Below, piece by piece: positions 53,981-63,479 of a DNA stretch of 64,000 nucleotides. The stretch comes from Terriglobia bacterium (lineage in GTDB: Bacteria > Acidobacteriota > Terriglobia > Terriglobales > Acidobacteriaceae). The stretch covers positions 24,117 to 88,116 of the forward strand of contig JAIQGK010000004.1 of assembly GCA_020072645.1 (NCBI GenBank), read 5' to 3'. The notes under the pieces are model-generated. The model was not told the origin of the DNA. It worked only from the letters and a program-made list of their open reading frames with translations, and did no database searches. The translations under genes and the position numbers were made by a program. Within the stretch, counting starts at the first letter, position 1; every line of letters begins with the position of its first letter.

Positions 53981-54790
53981 GTGGCTTTTCGCTTGTTGTT
54001 AAGTTTTCTTGCTTTGACCAGGCTGGCCTTCGCCGACTCGTTCGACAAACCGCTCACCAAGAAGGTCGTGCACCTGGGGCCTTCCGGAGCGAACCCAGCC
54101 GTCAAGTTGCAACCCAAGACCCGCCGCAAAGTCACCTGCTATTACTACCCGGGCTTTATGGTCAAAGAAGTTGATCTGGGCGAGAAGGGAGCGGAGCGCC
54201 TGGCGATTGTACCGGCAGGAAAGACCGCAGTCCCGTGTGTCCGCGCCCGCAGCAGGACAGAGAAGGTAGTCAACCCGGACGAGTGGAGCGGATACTTCAA
54301 GGGAGTCAAGGGCAGCCTGGTTTTCTTTGACGCCGATGACGGATGGAATGGCGGGATGGGGTTCGCGGTCTACGACGCAAAGACCATGAAGAAAATCTTT
54401 GAGGACGTTGCGCTGGGTGAATTGAAGTTTTCCGATGCCAGTGGACCGAACGTCAGTATTGCCTATACACGCGTCGTGGACGGAGGCTGCAATCTTCCTA
54501 AAGAACAAGCCGCATGCTGGAGCAGCATTCAGAAAAAGTTCAGCCTGGAAGCCGCTGCGACGCCGGGCTGCAAGGAGGGCTATGAGAAAAGCGCACAGGA
54601 GATGGCCAAAGCAAGGTGCACGGGCAATCCCAAGGCCGATCCTCAGTGTGTGGACAAAGAGATCCCGCTGGCGCGGCAGCAGGCCAATGATGCCAGCTCC
54701 GTAATCAGCTACCCGGTTTCAGTTGTGCTGGGCACGAATCCCACGGTTAGGCCGGTCGGTGGCAATGTGCGTTGCTGGCCTCCAGATTAG
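53981..54790 (+). CDS. Secreted protein of unknown function
   Basis: 269 residues from the GTG at 53981, preceded by GGAGG at 53971; the longer frame upstream overlaps the S4 gene. A signal peptide ends near LAFADSF. The mature part has KVTCYYYPGFMVKEVDLGEK, then YFKGVKGSLVFFDADDGWNG, and several cysteines (KEQAACWSS, CVDKEI), suggesting disulphides. Not recognised. Confidence 0.7.
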   Translation: MAFRLLLSFLALTRLAFADSFDKPLTKKVVHLGPSGANPAVKLQPKTRRKVTCYYYPGFMVKEVDLGEKGAERLAIVPAGKTAVPCVRARSRTEKVVNPDEWSGYFKGVKGSLVFFDADDGWNGGMGFAVYDAKTMKKIFEDVALGELKFSDASGPNVSIAYTRVVDGGCNLPKEQAACWSSIQKKFSLEAAATPGCKEGYEKSAQEMAKARCTGNPKADPQCVDKEIPLARQQANDASSVISYPVSVVLGTNPTVRPVGGNVRCWPPD

Positions 54791-54810
54791 CGATTGAACA
54801 GGTTAAAAAC

Positions 54811-54838
54811 CGCTGCAAAAGCCAAAACCTGCCAAATT
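54811..54838. repeat. Dispersed GCCAAAAT-type repeat, short copy
   Basis: Imperfect GCAAAAGCCAAAACCTGCCAAATT-like sequence between two convergent genes, related to the 9-nt array at 59203 and to the inverse copy at 62111. Confidence 0.5.
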
Positions 54839-54896
54839 GAAAAGCCGATATCTGGAAGCAATCTCCTTCCCAATCTACGCCGTCTCAGTTCATCGC

Positions 54897-57800
54897 TCAA
54901 TTGATTCTTACGAAAAGCTGCACTGTTTGCGCTGGATTGTTGGAAGATGCATTTCCTATAACGGTCACAGTGTAAGATCCAGCGGGTGTGCCTGCCAGGG
55001 GAGGAGGCTGCGTGACATTTGCCGAGCCCCCACCGCCACAACTAGCAAACAGAATCAGCACCGGAAGCACGGTAAACGCCCAAGCCCGTCCGCGCCATGC
55101 AGGCTGCAATCGGCCCCATTTTGCAAGCTGCAGAAGAATCAAGCCGACACACCACATTAGTAGGGTGATCGCCAGCACCTGCGGAGGCAGGCTGATTCTG
55201 TTTTGGGGTATCGAGACCGCAGTGGCGCGTGCGGCGCTGTTCACGGTGACAGTAATCGGCACAGGACCAGCCGAAGGCAAATTGGTCTGCGGCGGACTCA
55301 CTCCACACCCGCCTTGAGGGATGGTGGCCGTACAAGTGAAGCTAAGAATATCGCGCTGGTTGGAAGAATCCACCAACAGGTTGAAGGTGGCGGTCTGTCC
55401 GGCGTTGACTGTAATGGAGTTGGGCGCACCCGCAGCCAAATGCAGCAGGAATGTGGAGCCTATACCTTTTAGCGCGATGGAATGCGGGCTGCCGCCGGCC
55501 GTGTCGGTGATGTTGAGCGTCGCGCCGGGACCGATGAAGCCGGCAGGAGAGAAAGTCACATGAACGATGCAACTCGCGCTGGGGCCGAGAACCGCCGGAC
55601 ATGTGTTGGTCTGCGTAAATTCCACGCCATTGATGGCGATATTGCTGATGTTAAAACTCGTACCGCCGGCGTTGGACAGTGTAACGTCCTGTACGGTCGA
55701 GTTGCCGATGAGCTGTGTTCCAAAGTTGAGGGCCGAGGGAGAGATTCCCAGGATCGTCACTACCCCGAAGCCGGTTAGAATCGCGGTTTGGGGGCTGCTG
55801 GGAGCATCATCATTAACCGCAAGGTTGCCGAAAAAACTGCCGGTTGCGAGGGGAGTGGAAGTTACGTTGATGGTGCAAAACGCGCCCGGCGCAAGCGTAG
55901 ACCCGCAATCATTCGATTGGGCGAAGCCTGGTGGAGTGGTGATGTTGCTGATATGCAGCGGCGCGTTGCCGCTGCTTGTCAAGATCAGAGGAATCGCAGC
56001 ACTGGTAACCCCGATTGGCTCTTCGGGGAAGTTCACTCCCCCCAAAGAAAGTTCTCCGCCCGGAAACAGGAGCGTCCCACTGAGAAACACACTGTGTGGG
56101 CTTCCGGCTGCGCTATCGGAAACGTTCACGAATCCGGCTTGGTCGCCCGTTGCCGCCGGCACATAGCTTGCCTGGATCGTGCAACTGCCTGCGGGTGCAA
56201 TCGTGGCGCCGCAGTCATTTGTCTGCGTGAAGGGGCCGGTTATTGAAATGCCTGCGATGCTCATCGCGCCGTTGCCGGGATTGCTGAGAATTATGTTTTG
56301 CGATGGGCTGGTGGTGCCCAGAAGCTGAGCGGCAAAAGTCAACGTAAGCGGCTTGAACTGCAGGGCGGGACCAGCCGTGGCCCCGTCAATCTTGGCCACA
56401 AATGCGTCATTCGAGCCCTGCGGTACCGGCTGGAAGGCGTGCACGGCCGGAAAATTCGGCGAGTTGGTTACACCCGCCACGTACGCGTTACCAGCGGAAT
56501 CAAGCGCGATGCCGACCGCGGTTTCCGCACCTTGTCCTCCCAGGTAGGTGGAATAAAACAAGGCTGAGCCTGCGGCATTCAACTCAGAGACAAAAGCGTG
56601 CTGTGCAGAGCCAAGAGCGTTCAAACCAGGGCCGGCCTGGATGGGGAAGAGGAGCGGGAAGTCCGCTGAGCGGGCAAAGCCTGCAACAAACACGTTGCCC
56701 GATGAATCAAGTGCAATTCCATTGCCAGAGTCCTCTGTGGTCCCACCGAGAAGCGTTGCATAAATCGGGGCTGAACCGGCGGCATTTAACTTCACTACGA
56801 AAGCATCAGGACAGGAGAACTGGAAGGCATTGCCGCCCGGGTCGAATCCGGTACATGTGCCTGGAGCAAGTGTGGTTTGAAACGCTCCCGTCGTAGTAAC
56901 AAAGTTGGCCGAACTGGTGGCGCCGGTTACGTACGCGTTGCCTGAGGCATCCACGGTCACCGCATTGACGCTGTCATCATCGCTGCCGCCAAGGTAGGTT
57001 GAGTACGCGAGCGAGCTGCCCGCGGCATCGATCTTAGCGAGGAAGCCGTCGCCCGCGTTGCCCTTACCCACTCCACCGAACGTGGTTTGCAGTGCGCCAG
57101 TTGTAGTGGGGAAATTGAGTGAGTTGGTGACGCCCGCGACGTAGGCGTTGCCAGACGAATCCACGGCGATCCCATTTGCGAAGTCAAACCCGCTTCCTCC
57201 GAGGTACGTAGAGTAAGTAAAGGCCGAACCGGCAGCGTTGATCTTGGTGACAAAAGCATTGACGGTGCCAACAAGACTGACTTGAAGGGGGTTGATTGTG
57301 TTGAAGTCAGGCGAAGTGGTAGCGCCAGCGACATAGGCATTGCCGGCCGAGTCCAGAGCATTTGCTCCGGCAGCGTCATTGCCGCTGCCGCCCAGGTAGG
57401 TGGAATAGATGAGAGCTGATCCCGTGGAGTTAATTTTTGAGATAAACGCCTCTGTACGCCGTTCGCCTGTGATTGTGTTCAGACCGCAACCGCAGGTCGC
57501 CTGCACCGGGTTCTTCAGGGGGAAATCAGTGGAAGTGGTCTGCCCGGTTACATAGGCATTGCCGGATGCATCTACGGCAATACCAAAAGCGGTTTCATCA
57601 AGGCTGCCGCCCAGAAAAGTGCTGTACACCAGGATGGTACCCGTCGGATCGAACTTGGTGATGAAAACGTCAAATCCGGCTCCTGTAACCTGAAATGCAC
57701 CCGGGGTAGAGGGAAACGCTCCAAAGGGAGTTCCGCCCGTTACGTAAGCGGAGCCGGAGCTGTCAACGGCGATGGCGGTCCCATTATCCAGATTTGATCC

Positions 57801-58625
57801 GCCTAAATATGTGGAGTAACTGAGCACGGGATCGATTACGAGAGGCAGATTCCGATCGTAAGCGCCGACTACAAGAGTGACTTTTCCCTTGCCGACAAGG
57901 CGGTAACGAACTGGAATCTCACGCCTTGTCCCGCCGGTGGTCTGATACGCCACGGGCTTGCGTAACCGGACTTCAATATTCTGCCCGGCGCCAAGCACCA
58001 GATTGCCACGCCAGTCCACCTGTGTTTGCGCGGCGTTCTGGATGGCCAGTCGGATTTTCTTCGGATCGGCTCCCGCCGCTACGATAAAGTCACTTTCAAG
58101 TTCGCCGCCATGGCCGTAATAAACCATGTCAACACCGGGGTAAAGCTGGCGGTAGGTGACACGCGCAAAATGGGCGATGCCTGTGCGCCACTTCTCGGGA
58201 TCATTGCCAATCAGGTAGTTACTTTTTCCCGGCAATTCATCCAAGCCGGTGATTACGGCATTGGGGTTCGCGCCCAATAGCTGGATAGTAATGTGGCGAA
58301 CCGCTATTGGGCCGCCATGTGGCTGGACCAACATGGCTTGCTGTTTTTGTGGCTGGACGGTCGCGGACTCCCGTACCGCCAATTCAGCCCGGCCGGGGCT
58401 GAGGAAGAGACTATATCCTGCGCCGCGCGACAGATACCGTACTTCGTGATCGGCTTGGCCTTGATTGGCTTCAAAGCTGATCGGGACCGATTTATAAAGA
58501 TGCGCCGCGGCAGTACGAGCCTGGCTGGGATCCTGTTGCAGCGGCTCACGTGATAACTGTGATTCCGCATAATTGATGAAAAAGACGCTGAATAAGAGGA
58601 GTATGAACGCACGCGTTCTGGGCAT
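54897..58625 (-). CDS. SBBP-repeat propeller protein with choice-of-anchor-D repeats
   Basis: 1242 residues with a signal peptide (MPRTRAFILLLFSVFFINYA). The N-terminal domain PISFEANQGQADHEVRYLSR belongs to the family that precedes SBBP propellers. Residues about 265-740 hold many SBBP repeats (YSTYLGGSGND, DSAGNAYVAGATTS), forming a beta-propeller; then three choice-of-anchor-D repeats. Near the C-terminus are two hydrophobic helices and an FASCGGGGS segment followed by PAGSYTVTVIGNA, a tail common in acidobacterial secreted proteins. Probably a surface or secreted adhesin-like protein; ligand unknown. Confidence 0.88.
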   Translation of the reverse strand: MPRTRAFILLLFSVFFINYAESQLSREPLQQDPSQARTAAAHLYKSVPISFEANQGQADHEVRYLSRGAGYSLFLSPGRAELAVRESATVQPQKQQAMLVQPHGGPIAVRHITIQLLGANPNAVITGLDELPGKSNYLIGNDPEKWRTGIAHFARVTYRQLYPGVDMVYYGHGGELESDFIVAAGADPKKIRLAIQNAAQTQVDWRGNLVLGAGQNIEVRLRKPVAYQTTGGTRREIPVRYRLVGKGKVTLVVGAYDRNLPLVIDPVLSYSTYLGGSNLDNGTAIAVDSSGSAYVTGGTPFGAFPSTPGAFQVTGAGFDVFITKFDPTGTILVYSTFLGGSLDETAFGIAVDASGNAYVTGQTTSTDFPLKNPVQATCGCGLNTITGERRTEAFISKINSTGSALIYSTYLGGSGNDAAGANALDSAGNAYVAGATTSPDFNTINPLQVSLVGTVNAFVTKINAAGSAFTYSTYLGGSGFDFANGIAVDSSGNAYVAGVTNSLNFPTTTGALQTTFGGVGKGNAGDGFLAKIDAAGSSLAYSTYLGGSDDDSVNAVTVDASGNAYVTGATSSANFVTTTGAFQTTLAPGTCTGFDPGGNAFQFSCPDAFVVKLNAAGSAPIYATLLGGTTEDSGNGIALDSSGNVFVAGFARSADFPLLFPIQAGPGLNALGSAQHAFVSELNAAGSALFYSTYLGGQGAETAVGIALDSAGNAYVAGVTNSPNFPAVHAFQPVPQGSNDAFVAKIDGATAGPALQFKPLTLTFAAQLLGTTSPSQNIILSNPGNGAMSIAGISITGPFTQTNDCGATIAPAGSCTIQASYVPAATGDQAGFVNVSDSAAGSPHSVFLSGTLLFPGGELSLGGVNFPEEPIGVTSAAIPLILTSSGNAPLHISNITTPPGFAQSNDCGSTLAPGAFCTINVTSTPLATGSFFGNLAVNDDAPSSPQTAILTGFGVVTILGISPSALNFGTQLIGNSTVQDVTLSNAGGTSFNISNIAINGVEFTQTNTCPAVLGPSASCIVHVTFSPAGFIGPGATLNITDTAGGSPHSIALKGIGSTFLLHLAAGAPNSITVNAGQTATFNLLVDSSNQRDILSFTCTATIPQGGCGVSPPQTNLPSAGPVPITVTVNSAARATAVSIPQNRISLPPQVLAITLLMWCVGLILLQLAKWGRLQPAWRGRAWAFTVLPVLILFASCGGGGSANVTQPPPLAGTPAGSYTVTVIGNASSNNPAQTVQLFVRIN

Positions 58626-59161
58626 TATTGGTCTTACCTCACGCTCTAAAATGCCAGTTACAGATCGGCTATAGGGAATTGGCCAGTGATTAGTGATAAA
58701 AACGCGTCCAACGTTTCATTTTTTTTCAGCGAAAAAGGACGTCGCAGACCATGTTGGCGGATAGTGGTCCCGATAATAATGATGGCTGATGCCTTATGGC
58801 CATTTAGTTCCTGCTATTCGCAGCGAATAACAAACGATATAATGGTCCATGAGCAAAAGCTCCCTGGAGTCTTCTGCCTGCGTCGGCTCAGGCCGGAAGC
58901 GTCGATGATCTTTGACAAACAGCATTGAGCCGTCAGCGCTCAGCATTCAGTCCCCGAACGGTATTAACTAAAGAGTAAATTTACCGATTTGGACGGTCAG
59001 AAAAATTGAACGCGATTCGAGGGCAGAACGAAGCAAAAAAGGAGCTTCGACCGCTCGGTCACCGTCCGGTCGAATGGCACTTTGGTCTTTGTTTGCAACA
59101 GAAGTGGTTTAAGGGGGGTGGGGTGGGCGAAAGATTTACCGGGAAGTAAACAAAACCCATC

Positions 59162-59192
59162 TAACCACGAAGGACACGAAGGAATACAAAGG
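59162..59192. repeat. Dispersed GGACACGAAGG-type repeat
   Basis: CCACGAAGGACACGAAGG followed by a degenerate unit. Related copies are at 42784-42814, 61994-62021 and, inverted, 62162-62185, all intergenic. Confidence 0.7.
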
Positions 59193-59202
59193 TGGAGAGA
59201 TT

Positions 59203-59247
59203 GCCATAATCGCCGTAATTGCCAAAATTGCCAAAATTGCCAAAATT
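59203..59247. repeat. Five-copy 9-nt tandem array (GCCAAAATT)
   Basis: Two degenerate copies (GCCATAATC, GCCGTAATT) are followed by three perfect GCCAAAATT units at 59221, 59230 and 59239. Confidence 0.9.
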
Positions 59248-59498
59248 GAAAACTACGCCGCACTAGAACTCGTGGACGGTCGGGTTGCTTTCAATGAATT
59301 TCACCGCAAAGGTCGCAGAGGGCGCGAAGCAGAAAGAATCGCGCAGGAGCGGGACTTGAGTGTGACGAAGCGTAGCGCGGCTAACCACCATCGTCTTGGA
59401 GCGTCTGTTAACAAAGCGTCTCTTAAAAAACATTAGAACGTTTTCCAGGTAAACGTTTTCAAGGGAGCTTTTTTCAAGTGAACGTTCCAGGTGAATTC

Positions 59499-61979
59499 AT
59501 GACCAACATTGCCCAGGACATACGTTTTGCGCTGCGCAGCCTGCGCAAGTCGCCCGCATTTGCCGTGATTGCCGTGCTTACGCTGGCACTGGGCATTGGC
59601 GCGAACACGGCGATCTTTACCGTGGTGAACGCGGTGTTCTTTCATCCGCTGCCGGTGAAAGATCCAGCGCGGCTGATGGAGATCTTTACGCTTGACCAGC
59701 GCAAAATTTTTGGTGCGAACAACAATAATACCTTGCCCATATCCTTTCCCAATGGGCAGGACATTCAGCGGCGGGCACAATCTTTTTCCGGCGTGACGGT
59801 CTATCAGTCATTTGCCACGCCGGTGAGCATCACGGTGAACGGCGTGCCGAACCAGTATTTTGCGCAGCTTTCATCGGGGAACTACTTTGATGTGCTGGGC
59901 GTGCATGCGCAACTGGGACGCACGTTTCGTCCTGAAGAAGACCGCACAGATGGAGCAGGGCCGGTGGTGGTGTTGAGCCATGGTTTCTGGGAGCGGACTT
60001 TTGGGGCGAATCCGGCGGTGATCGGTCAGAGCGTGCTGCTAAATGGCCAGGGATTCACGATTGTGGGAGTCACGCCAAAAGGTTTTCAGGGCACGGCGGT
60101 GATTGGTGGTCCGGACATGTTCGTTCCCATGTCAATGCATGACCAGATTCTTACCGGCTTTCTTAAGCAGCTTTTCAATGAGAGGCGCTTCCTGGGATTC
60201 AGCGCCGTGGGCAGGCTGAAAGATGGCTCGCGTCCGGAGCAAGCCAAGGCGGAGTTGCAGGCGATTGCCGCTGACCTGGAAACGGCTTTTCCGTTGGCCA
60301 ATAAAGGCCGCACTTTTACGCTGCAGCCGCTGCTGGAGTCGAGCATCAATCCCAACCAGCGGGCACAGTTCCAGCGTGCCGGCGTGATGTTGATGGCGGT
60401 GGTCGGCATTGTGCTGATGATTGCGTGTTTCAACATTGCCAACCTGCTGCTGGCGCGGGCGGCGGGCAGAAAGCGTGAGATGTCTATCCGCGTGGCCATT
60501 GGCGCATCACGCAGCCGTGTGATTACACAGTTGCTGACTGAAGCCATGGTGCTGGCGATTGCAGGCGGCGCTCTGGGACTTGGGCTGGCACTGGCGGGAC
60601 GCGACATGATGTGGCGCTTCCGTCCGCCACAGCTTCCGGCGGATGGCATGGATCTTTCGCTCGACTGGCACGTGCTGGCGTTTACTTTCGCGGTGGCGAT
60701 TGGCACGGGCCTGATCTTTGGACTTGCGCCGGCGCTGCAATCGTCGCGGCCGAACCTGGTTTCAGAGTTAAAGGAGCGTGCCGGTGGCGATCTGCGCAAG
60801 GGATCGCGGTTCAACGTCCGCGACGTTCTTATTTCGCTGCAAGTGGCGGTTTGCCTGATTGCGCTGGTAGGCGCTGGACTTTTTCTGATCAGCCTGCGCA
60901 ACGCGCATGATATGGATCCGGGCTTTGATACGCACAACCTGGGAATGTTGTCGTTTGATGTGGGCGCGCTGAATTATGAGCCGGCGCGCGCTAAAGAGTT
61001 TGCGCGTCGAGCGCTGGAAGCAGCCCAGTCCACGCCCGGAGTAAAGGCGGCTGCGCTCTCCAACACCGTTCCGCTGTTCAATGGCGGCTTTGGCAGAACG
61101 CTGTTTCGTGAAGGAGAGGATTCCACCAACGGGCAGAGCGGCCATGTAGCGCAGGTTTCTGTTGGGTCGCCGGAATACCTCCAGACCATGGGCATTCCCA
61201 TGGTCCGCGGGCAGGGCTTTGACGGCAGTGTGCGTGAGGATACGCCACGCGCCACCATTATCAATGAGACGGCGGCCAAGCAGATCTGGCCGAATGAAGA
61301 TCCCATTGGCAAGCGCTTTAAGTTTTTCCGCGATACCGACTACACAAAGGTGATCGGCATTGTGCGCGATTCCACCTATAACAACCTGGGTGAACAGCCG
61401 CGACCTTATATGTATGTGGCGCTGGTGCAGAATCCGAGCGCGGCGTTGACGGTGTTCTTCCGCACGGAGGGCGATCCACGGACGGTGCTGAACACGCTGC
61501 GCTCTCGGATACAGGAAATGGACCGCAACCTGCCGATCACAAACGTCTGGCCGATCGGCGAGGTGATTTCGCAGTCGCTATGGGCGTCAAGCTTTGGCGC
61601 AAGCCTGCTCACGGTGTTTGCCATGATTGCCATGGCGCTTTGCGCAGTGGGAATTTATGGCGTGGTGGGATATTCCGTGGGACAGAGAATACGCGAGTTT
61701 GGCATTCGGCTGGCGCTGGGCGCGCAGCCGCGCGACGTGCTGATGATGGTGCTGAAACAAAGCGCCGTAATGATGGGCGCTGGTTTAATGGCAGGATTGG
61801 TGGCTGCGTTTCTGCTGGCGCGCTTGATTGCCACGTTCTTGTACGGCGTGAACACTAACTCACCGCTGGCGTTCCTTGCCATGGCGCTGGTGCTGGCGGT
61901 GGTAGGAGTTCTTGCCAGCTACATTCCCGCGCGTCGAGCAGCAAAAGTGGATCCGATGGTGGCGCTGCATTATGAGTGA
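59499..61979 (+). CDS. ABC transporter permease of the acidobacterial ADOP type (MacB-like)
   Basis: 826 residues from the ATG at 59499 (AGGTGA upstream). MTNIAQDIRFALRSLRKSPA is the characteristic ADOP N-terminus; a first hydrophobic segment lies just after it. The MacB-type periplasmic domain and FtsX core follow, with two FtsX-like membrane blocks (FNIANLLLARAAGRKREMSI, VAIGASRSRVITQLLTEAMV; and GYSVGQRIREFGIRLALGAQ near the C-terminus). ADOP proteins are very abundant in Acidobacteria and often lack their own ATPase, as here. The substrate is unknown. Confidence 0.92.
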   Translation: MTNIAQDIRFALRSLRKSPAFAVIAVLTLALGIGANTAIFTVVNAVFFHPLPVKDPARLMEIFTLDQRKIFGANNNNTLPISFPNGQDIQRRAQSFSGVTVYQSFATPVSITVNGVPNQYFAQLSSGNYFDVLGVHAQLGRTFRPEEDRTDGAGPVVVLSHGFWERTFGANPAVIGQSVLLNGQGFTIVGVTPKGFQGTAVIGGPDMFVPMSMHDQILTGFLKQLFNERRFLGFSAVGRLKDGSRPEQAKAELQAIAADLETAFPLANKGRTFTLQPLLESSINPNQRAQFQRAGVMLMAVVGIVLMIACFNIANLLLARAAGRKREMSIRVAIGASRSRVITQLLTEAMVLAIAGGALGLGLALAGRDMMWRFRPPQLPADGMDLSLDWHVLAFTFAVAIGTGLIFGLAPALQSSRPNLVSELKERAGGDLRKGSRFNVRDVLISLQVAVCLIALVGAGLFLISLRNAHDMDPGFDTHNLGMLSFDVGALNYEPARAKEFARRALEAAQSTPGVKAAALSNTVPLFNGGFGRTLFREGEDSTNGQSGHVAQVSVGSPEYLQTMGIPMVRGQGFDGSVREDTPRATIINETAAKQIWPNEDPIGKRFKFFRDTDYTKVIGIVRDSTYNNLGEQPRPYMYVALVQNPSAALTVFFRTEGDPRTVLNTLRSRIQEMDRNLPITNVWPIGEVISQSLWASSFGASLLTVFAMIAMALCAVGIYGVVGYSVGQRIREFGIRLALGAQPRDVLMMVLKQSAVMMGAGLMAGLVAAFLLARLIATFLYGVNTNSPLAFLAMALVLAVVGVLASYIPARRAAKVDPMVALHYE

Positions 61980-61993
61980 GACGTAAAAACACT

Positions 61994-62021
61994 AGCCATA
62001 AAGGATACGAAGAACGTGAAG
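61994..62021. repeat. Dispersed GGACACGAAGG-type repeat, degenerate copy
   Basis: TAAAGGATACGAAGAACGTG after the ADOP gene, a diverged copy of the same repeat. Confidence 0.55.
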
Positions 62022-62110
62022 AAAGATCGGGTGATCCAGTGATCGCCGAGATCGGGTGATCGGAAAAGCGACAGCTGCTACGGAGTCACGGAGAACGGCG
62101 GATAAAGATC

Positions 62111-62136
62111 AATTTTGGCAGTTCTGGCAAATTGCC
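62111..62136. repeat. Inverse copy of the GCCAAAATT repeat
   Basis: Reverse complement reads GGCAATTTGCCAGAACTGCC then AAAATT, a degenerate copy of the 59203 array. Confidence 0.5.
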
Positions 62137-62161
62137 GGTCCCCGTCACCCGCTGCATCGGA

Positions 62162-62185
62162 GCTTCGTGCCCTTTGTGGTTAAAA
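62162..62185 (-). repeat. Inverted copy of the ACCACAAAGG-GCACGAAG repeat
   Basis: On the minus strand this reads TTAACCACAAAGGGCACGAA, a member of the dispersed family at 42784, 59162 and 61994. It lies just outside the end of the glucanase-like gene. Confidence 0.6.
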
Positions 62186-62198
62186 AGCGTGTTGAAGT

Positions 62199-63035
62199 TT
62201 ACTGATACGTAATCTTCATTTGGTCGATGAAGACACTGTAAGCGGCGGCGGTGCTGTTGCTATCGAGTTGAACGGCGTTCGTGAACTGGTTATTTACGGC
62301 CCCTGAGAAAAATGCGTTGTGCGTGATGTTCACGGGCATGCGCACGCCATCAACGGTAAGCGCGTCATGCAGTACGGTGTGGGCGACCGTGTCATTGTGG
62401 TATTCGGCAATAATGTGGTGCCAGGTTCCCGGAGTGAATGGCGTAAAGGCAAGGCCGGTTGCGTCCCAGCGTTTCAGGCCGTAGTCGAAAATACGCCACT
62501 GGCTGCCAGGATAAAGCGCCTGCCAGCTGAAGTTATAGACCCATCCGTTAAGGATTTGCTGGCATTCAAACTCAATTGCCTGCGGCAGAGTTTCAGAGCC
62601 CGTGGGGATATAGAGGTCAAACTCGTATGTGAGAGCGCCAATCTGCGTAGTAACCGGTGTGTGCTTCTGATAGAAGTATCCGTTGGTAAAGGGAACGGAT
62701 GCCGCAATGCTGAACTGAGTGGACGAGCCATCTTCACTGGGCGTGGCGATGCCGAGCGTATCAGAGTACGCGGCAGTCGCGCCGGTAGCTCCGGTATTGC
62801 CGCAGTTGCCGCAGGTCAGCCAGGGCGACTCTTCCACCCGATTGATTACCGTGGCAGAGCTGGTTGGCGTTGGCGTGGGTGAAGGCGCCGTGCCGGGTGT
62901 TGGAGTCGGTGATGCATTGGGCGCTGGCGCAGAACTGGCGGAGGTGGAAGATGAAGCGTTTCCGCCGCATGAGGCAAGCAAAAAAGACAGTGCGAGAATC
63001 GCCGAGCAAGTTTGAGCAGCCTGCCAAAGCCTCAT
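62199..63035 (-). CDS. Lipoprotein with a glucanase/lectin-like fold
   Basis: 278 residues. Signal MRLWQAAQTCSAILALSFLL with lipobox LLASC, then a Ser/Pro/Thr-rich linker (about 25-62). The rest, about 70-278, looks like a concanavalin-like jelly-roll: WLTCGNCGNTGATG, GALTYEFDLYIPTGSE, WHHIIAEYHND and TVDGVRMPVNITHNAFF. Similar domains bind or cut polysaccharides, but I see no clear catalytic motif. It is divergent from the ABC ATPase gene. Confidence 0.7.
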   Translation of the reverse strand: MRLWQAAQTCSAILALSFLLASCGGNASSSTSASSAPAPNASPTPTPGTAPSPTPTPTSSATVINRVEESPWLTCGNCGNTGATGATAAYSDTLGIATPSEDGSSTQFSIAASVPFTNGYFYQKHTPVTTQIGALTYEFDLYIPTGSETLPQAIEFECQQILNGWVYNFSWQALYPGSQWRIFDYGLKRWDATGLAFTPFTPGTWHHIIAEYHNDTVAHTVLHDALTVDGVRMPVNITHNAFFSGAVNNQFTNAVQLDSNSTAAAYSVFIDQMKITYQ

Positions 63036-63100
63036 AGGGACCCCTTGCTGAAACTGTTTTTGTTAAGCGTTGGCAGGACTGTAATCCCTGGGGCGCGGTT

Positions 63101-63110
63101 TTGGATTACG
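63101..63110 (+). promoter_or_regulatory. TTGGATTACG element, copy 1
   Basis: The same 10-mer occurs again at 63357-63366 in the same direction and at 63409-63418 inverted, all between two divergent genes. Candidate operator sites; no known regulator is assigned. Confidence 0.4.
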
Positions 63111-63149
63111 TAGAAAGCCTGAGATTAGGAGATTAAGGCGTAACGGGAG

Positions 63150-63182
63150 GTCATGTTCGCAACCGTAAAGGGCACATGACCC
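63150..63182. promoter_or_regulatory. Inverted repeat GGTCATGT...ACATGACC
   Basis: Two 8-bp perfect arms separated by 17 bases, upstream of the lipoprotein gene and of the ABC ATPase gene. May form a hairpin or bind a dimeric regulator. Confidence 0.35.
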
Positions 63183-63328
63183 CTGCTGGAAAAGAGCCTT
63201 TGCATGAAAAATGACTTTTCCAGAACCAACGTAACTTGTTTACTATCAAGCTGGTTAGCAGAATGTTAGGGGGTAAGTGGGATTTCCGTGAGGCTCTTTA
63301 GTTTTGAGATTGGCTGGCCTGAAGTTTC

Positions 63329-63346
63329 GGTTCTGTGCGCAGAACC
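63329..63346. promoter_or_regulatory. Palindrome GGTTCTG-TGCG-CAGAACC
   Basis: A perfect 7-bp inverted repeat with a 4-base loop, 134 bp before the ABC ATPase start. Candidate operator or hairpin; no T-run follows. Confidence 0.4.
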
Positions 63347-63356
63347 ATTCTCAGAT

Positions 63357-63366
63357 TTGGATTACG
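63357..63366 (+). promoter_or_regulatory. TTGGATTACG element, copy 2
   Basis: Second direct copy of the 10-mer, 114 bp upstream of the ABC ATPase start. Confidence 0.4.
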
Positions 63367-63408
63367 GTAAGTTCCTGACGCGGGGCTTTATAGGTGACGG
63401 GGCGTATT

Positions 63409-63418
63409 CGTAATCCAA
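63409..63418 (-). promoter_or_regulatory. TTGGATTACG element, inverted copy 3
   Basis: CGTAATCCAA on the plus strand; 42 bases after copy 2 in opposite direction. Confidence 0.4.
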
Positions 63419-63479
63419 GCCCGATGCGTCATAATGTTGCACAAAGCTCCACCCACAAAATAGGGAGCACACTCAGACA

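Larger units (their letters stand above)
58626..59498. other. Repeat-bearing intergenic region of about 870 bp
   Basis: No supported gene; the short frames are shadows. It holds one GGACACGAAGG-type repeat (59162-59192) and a 9-nt array (59203-59247). Confidence 0.5.

Noticed and set aside
56402-56896. Antisense frame within the SBBP-repeat gene
   Set aside because: A shadow of the repeat-rich minus-strand gene.
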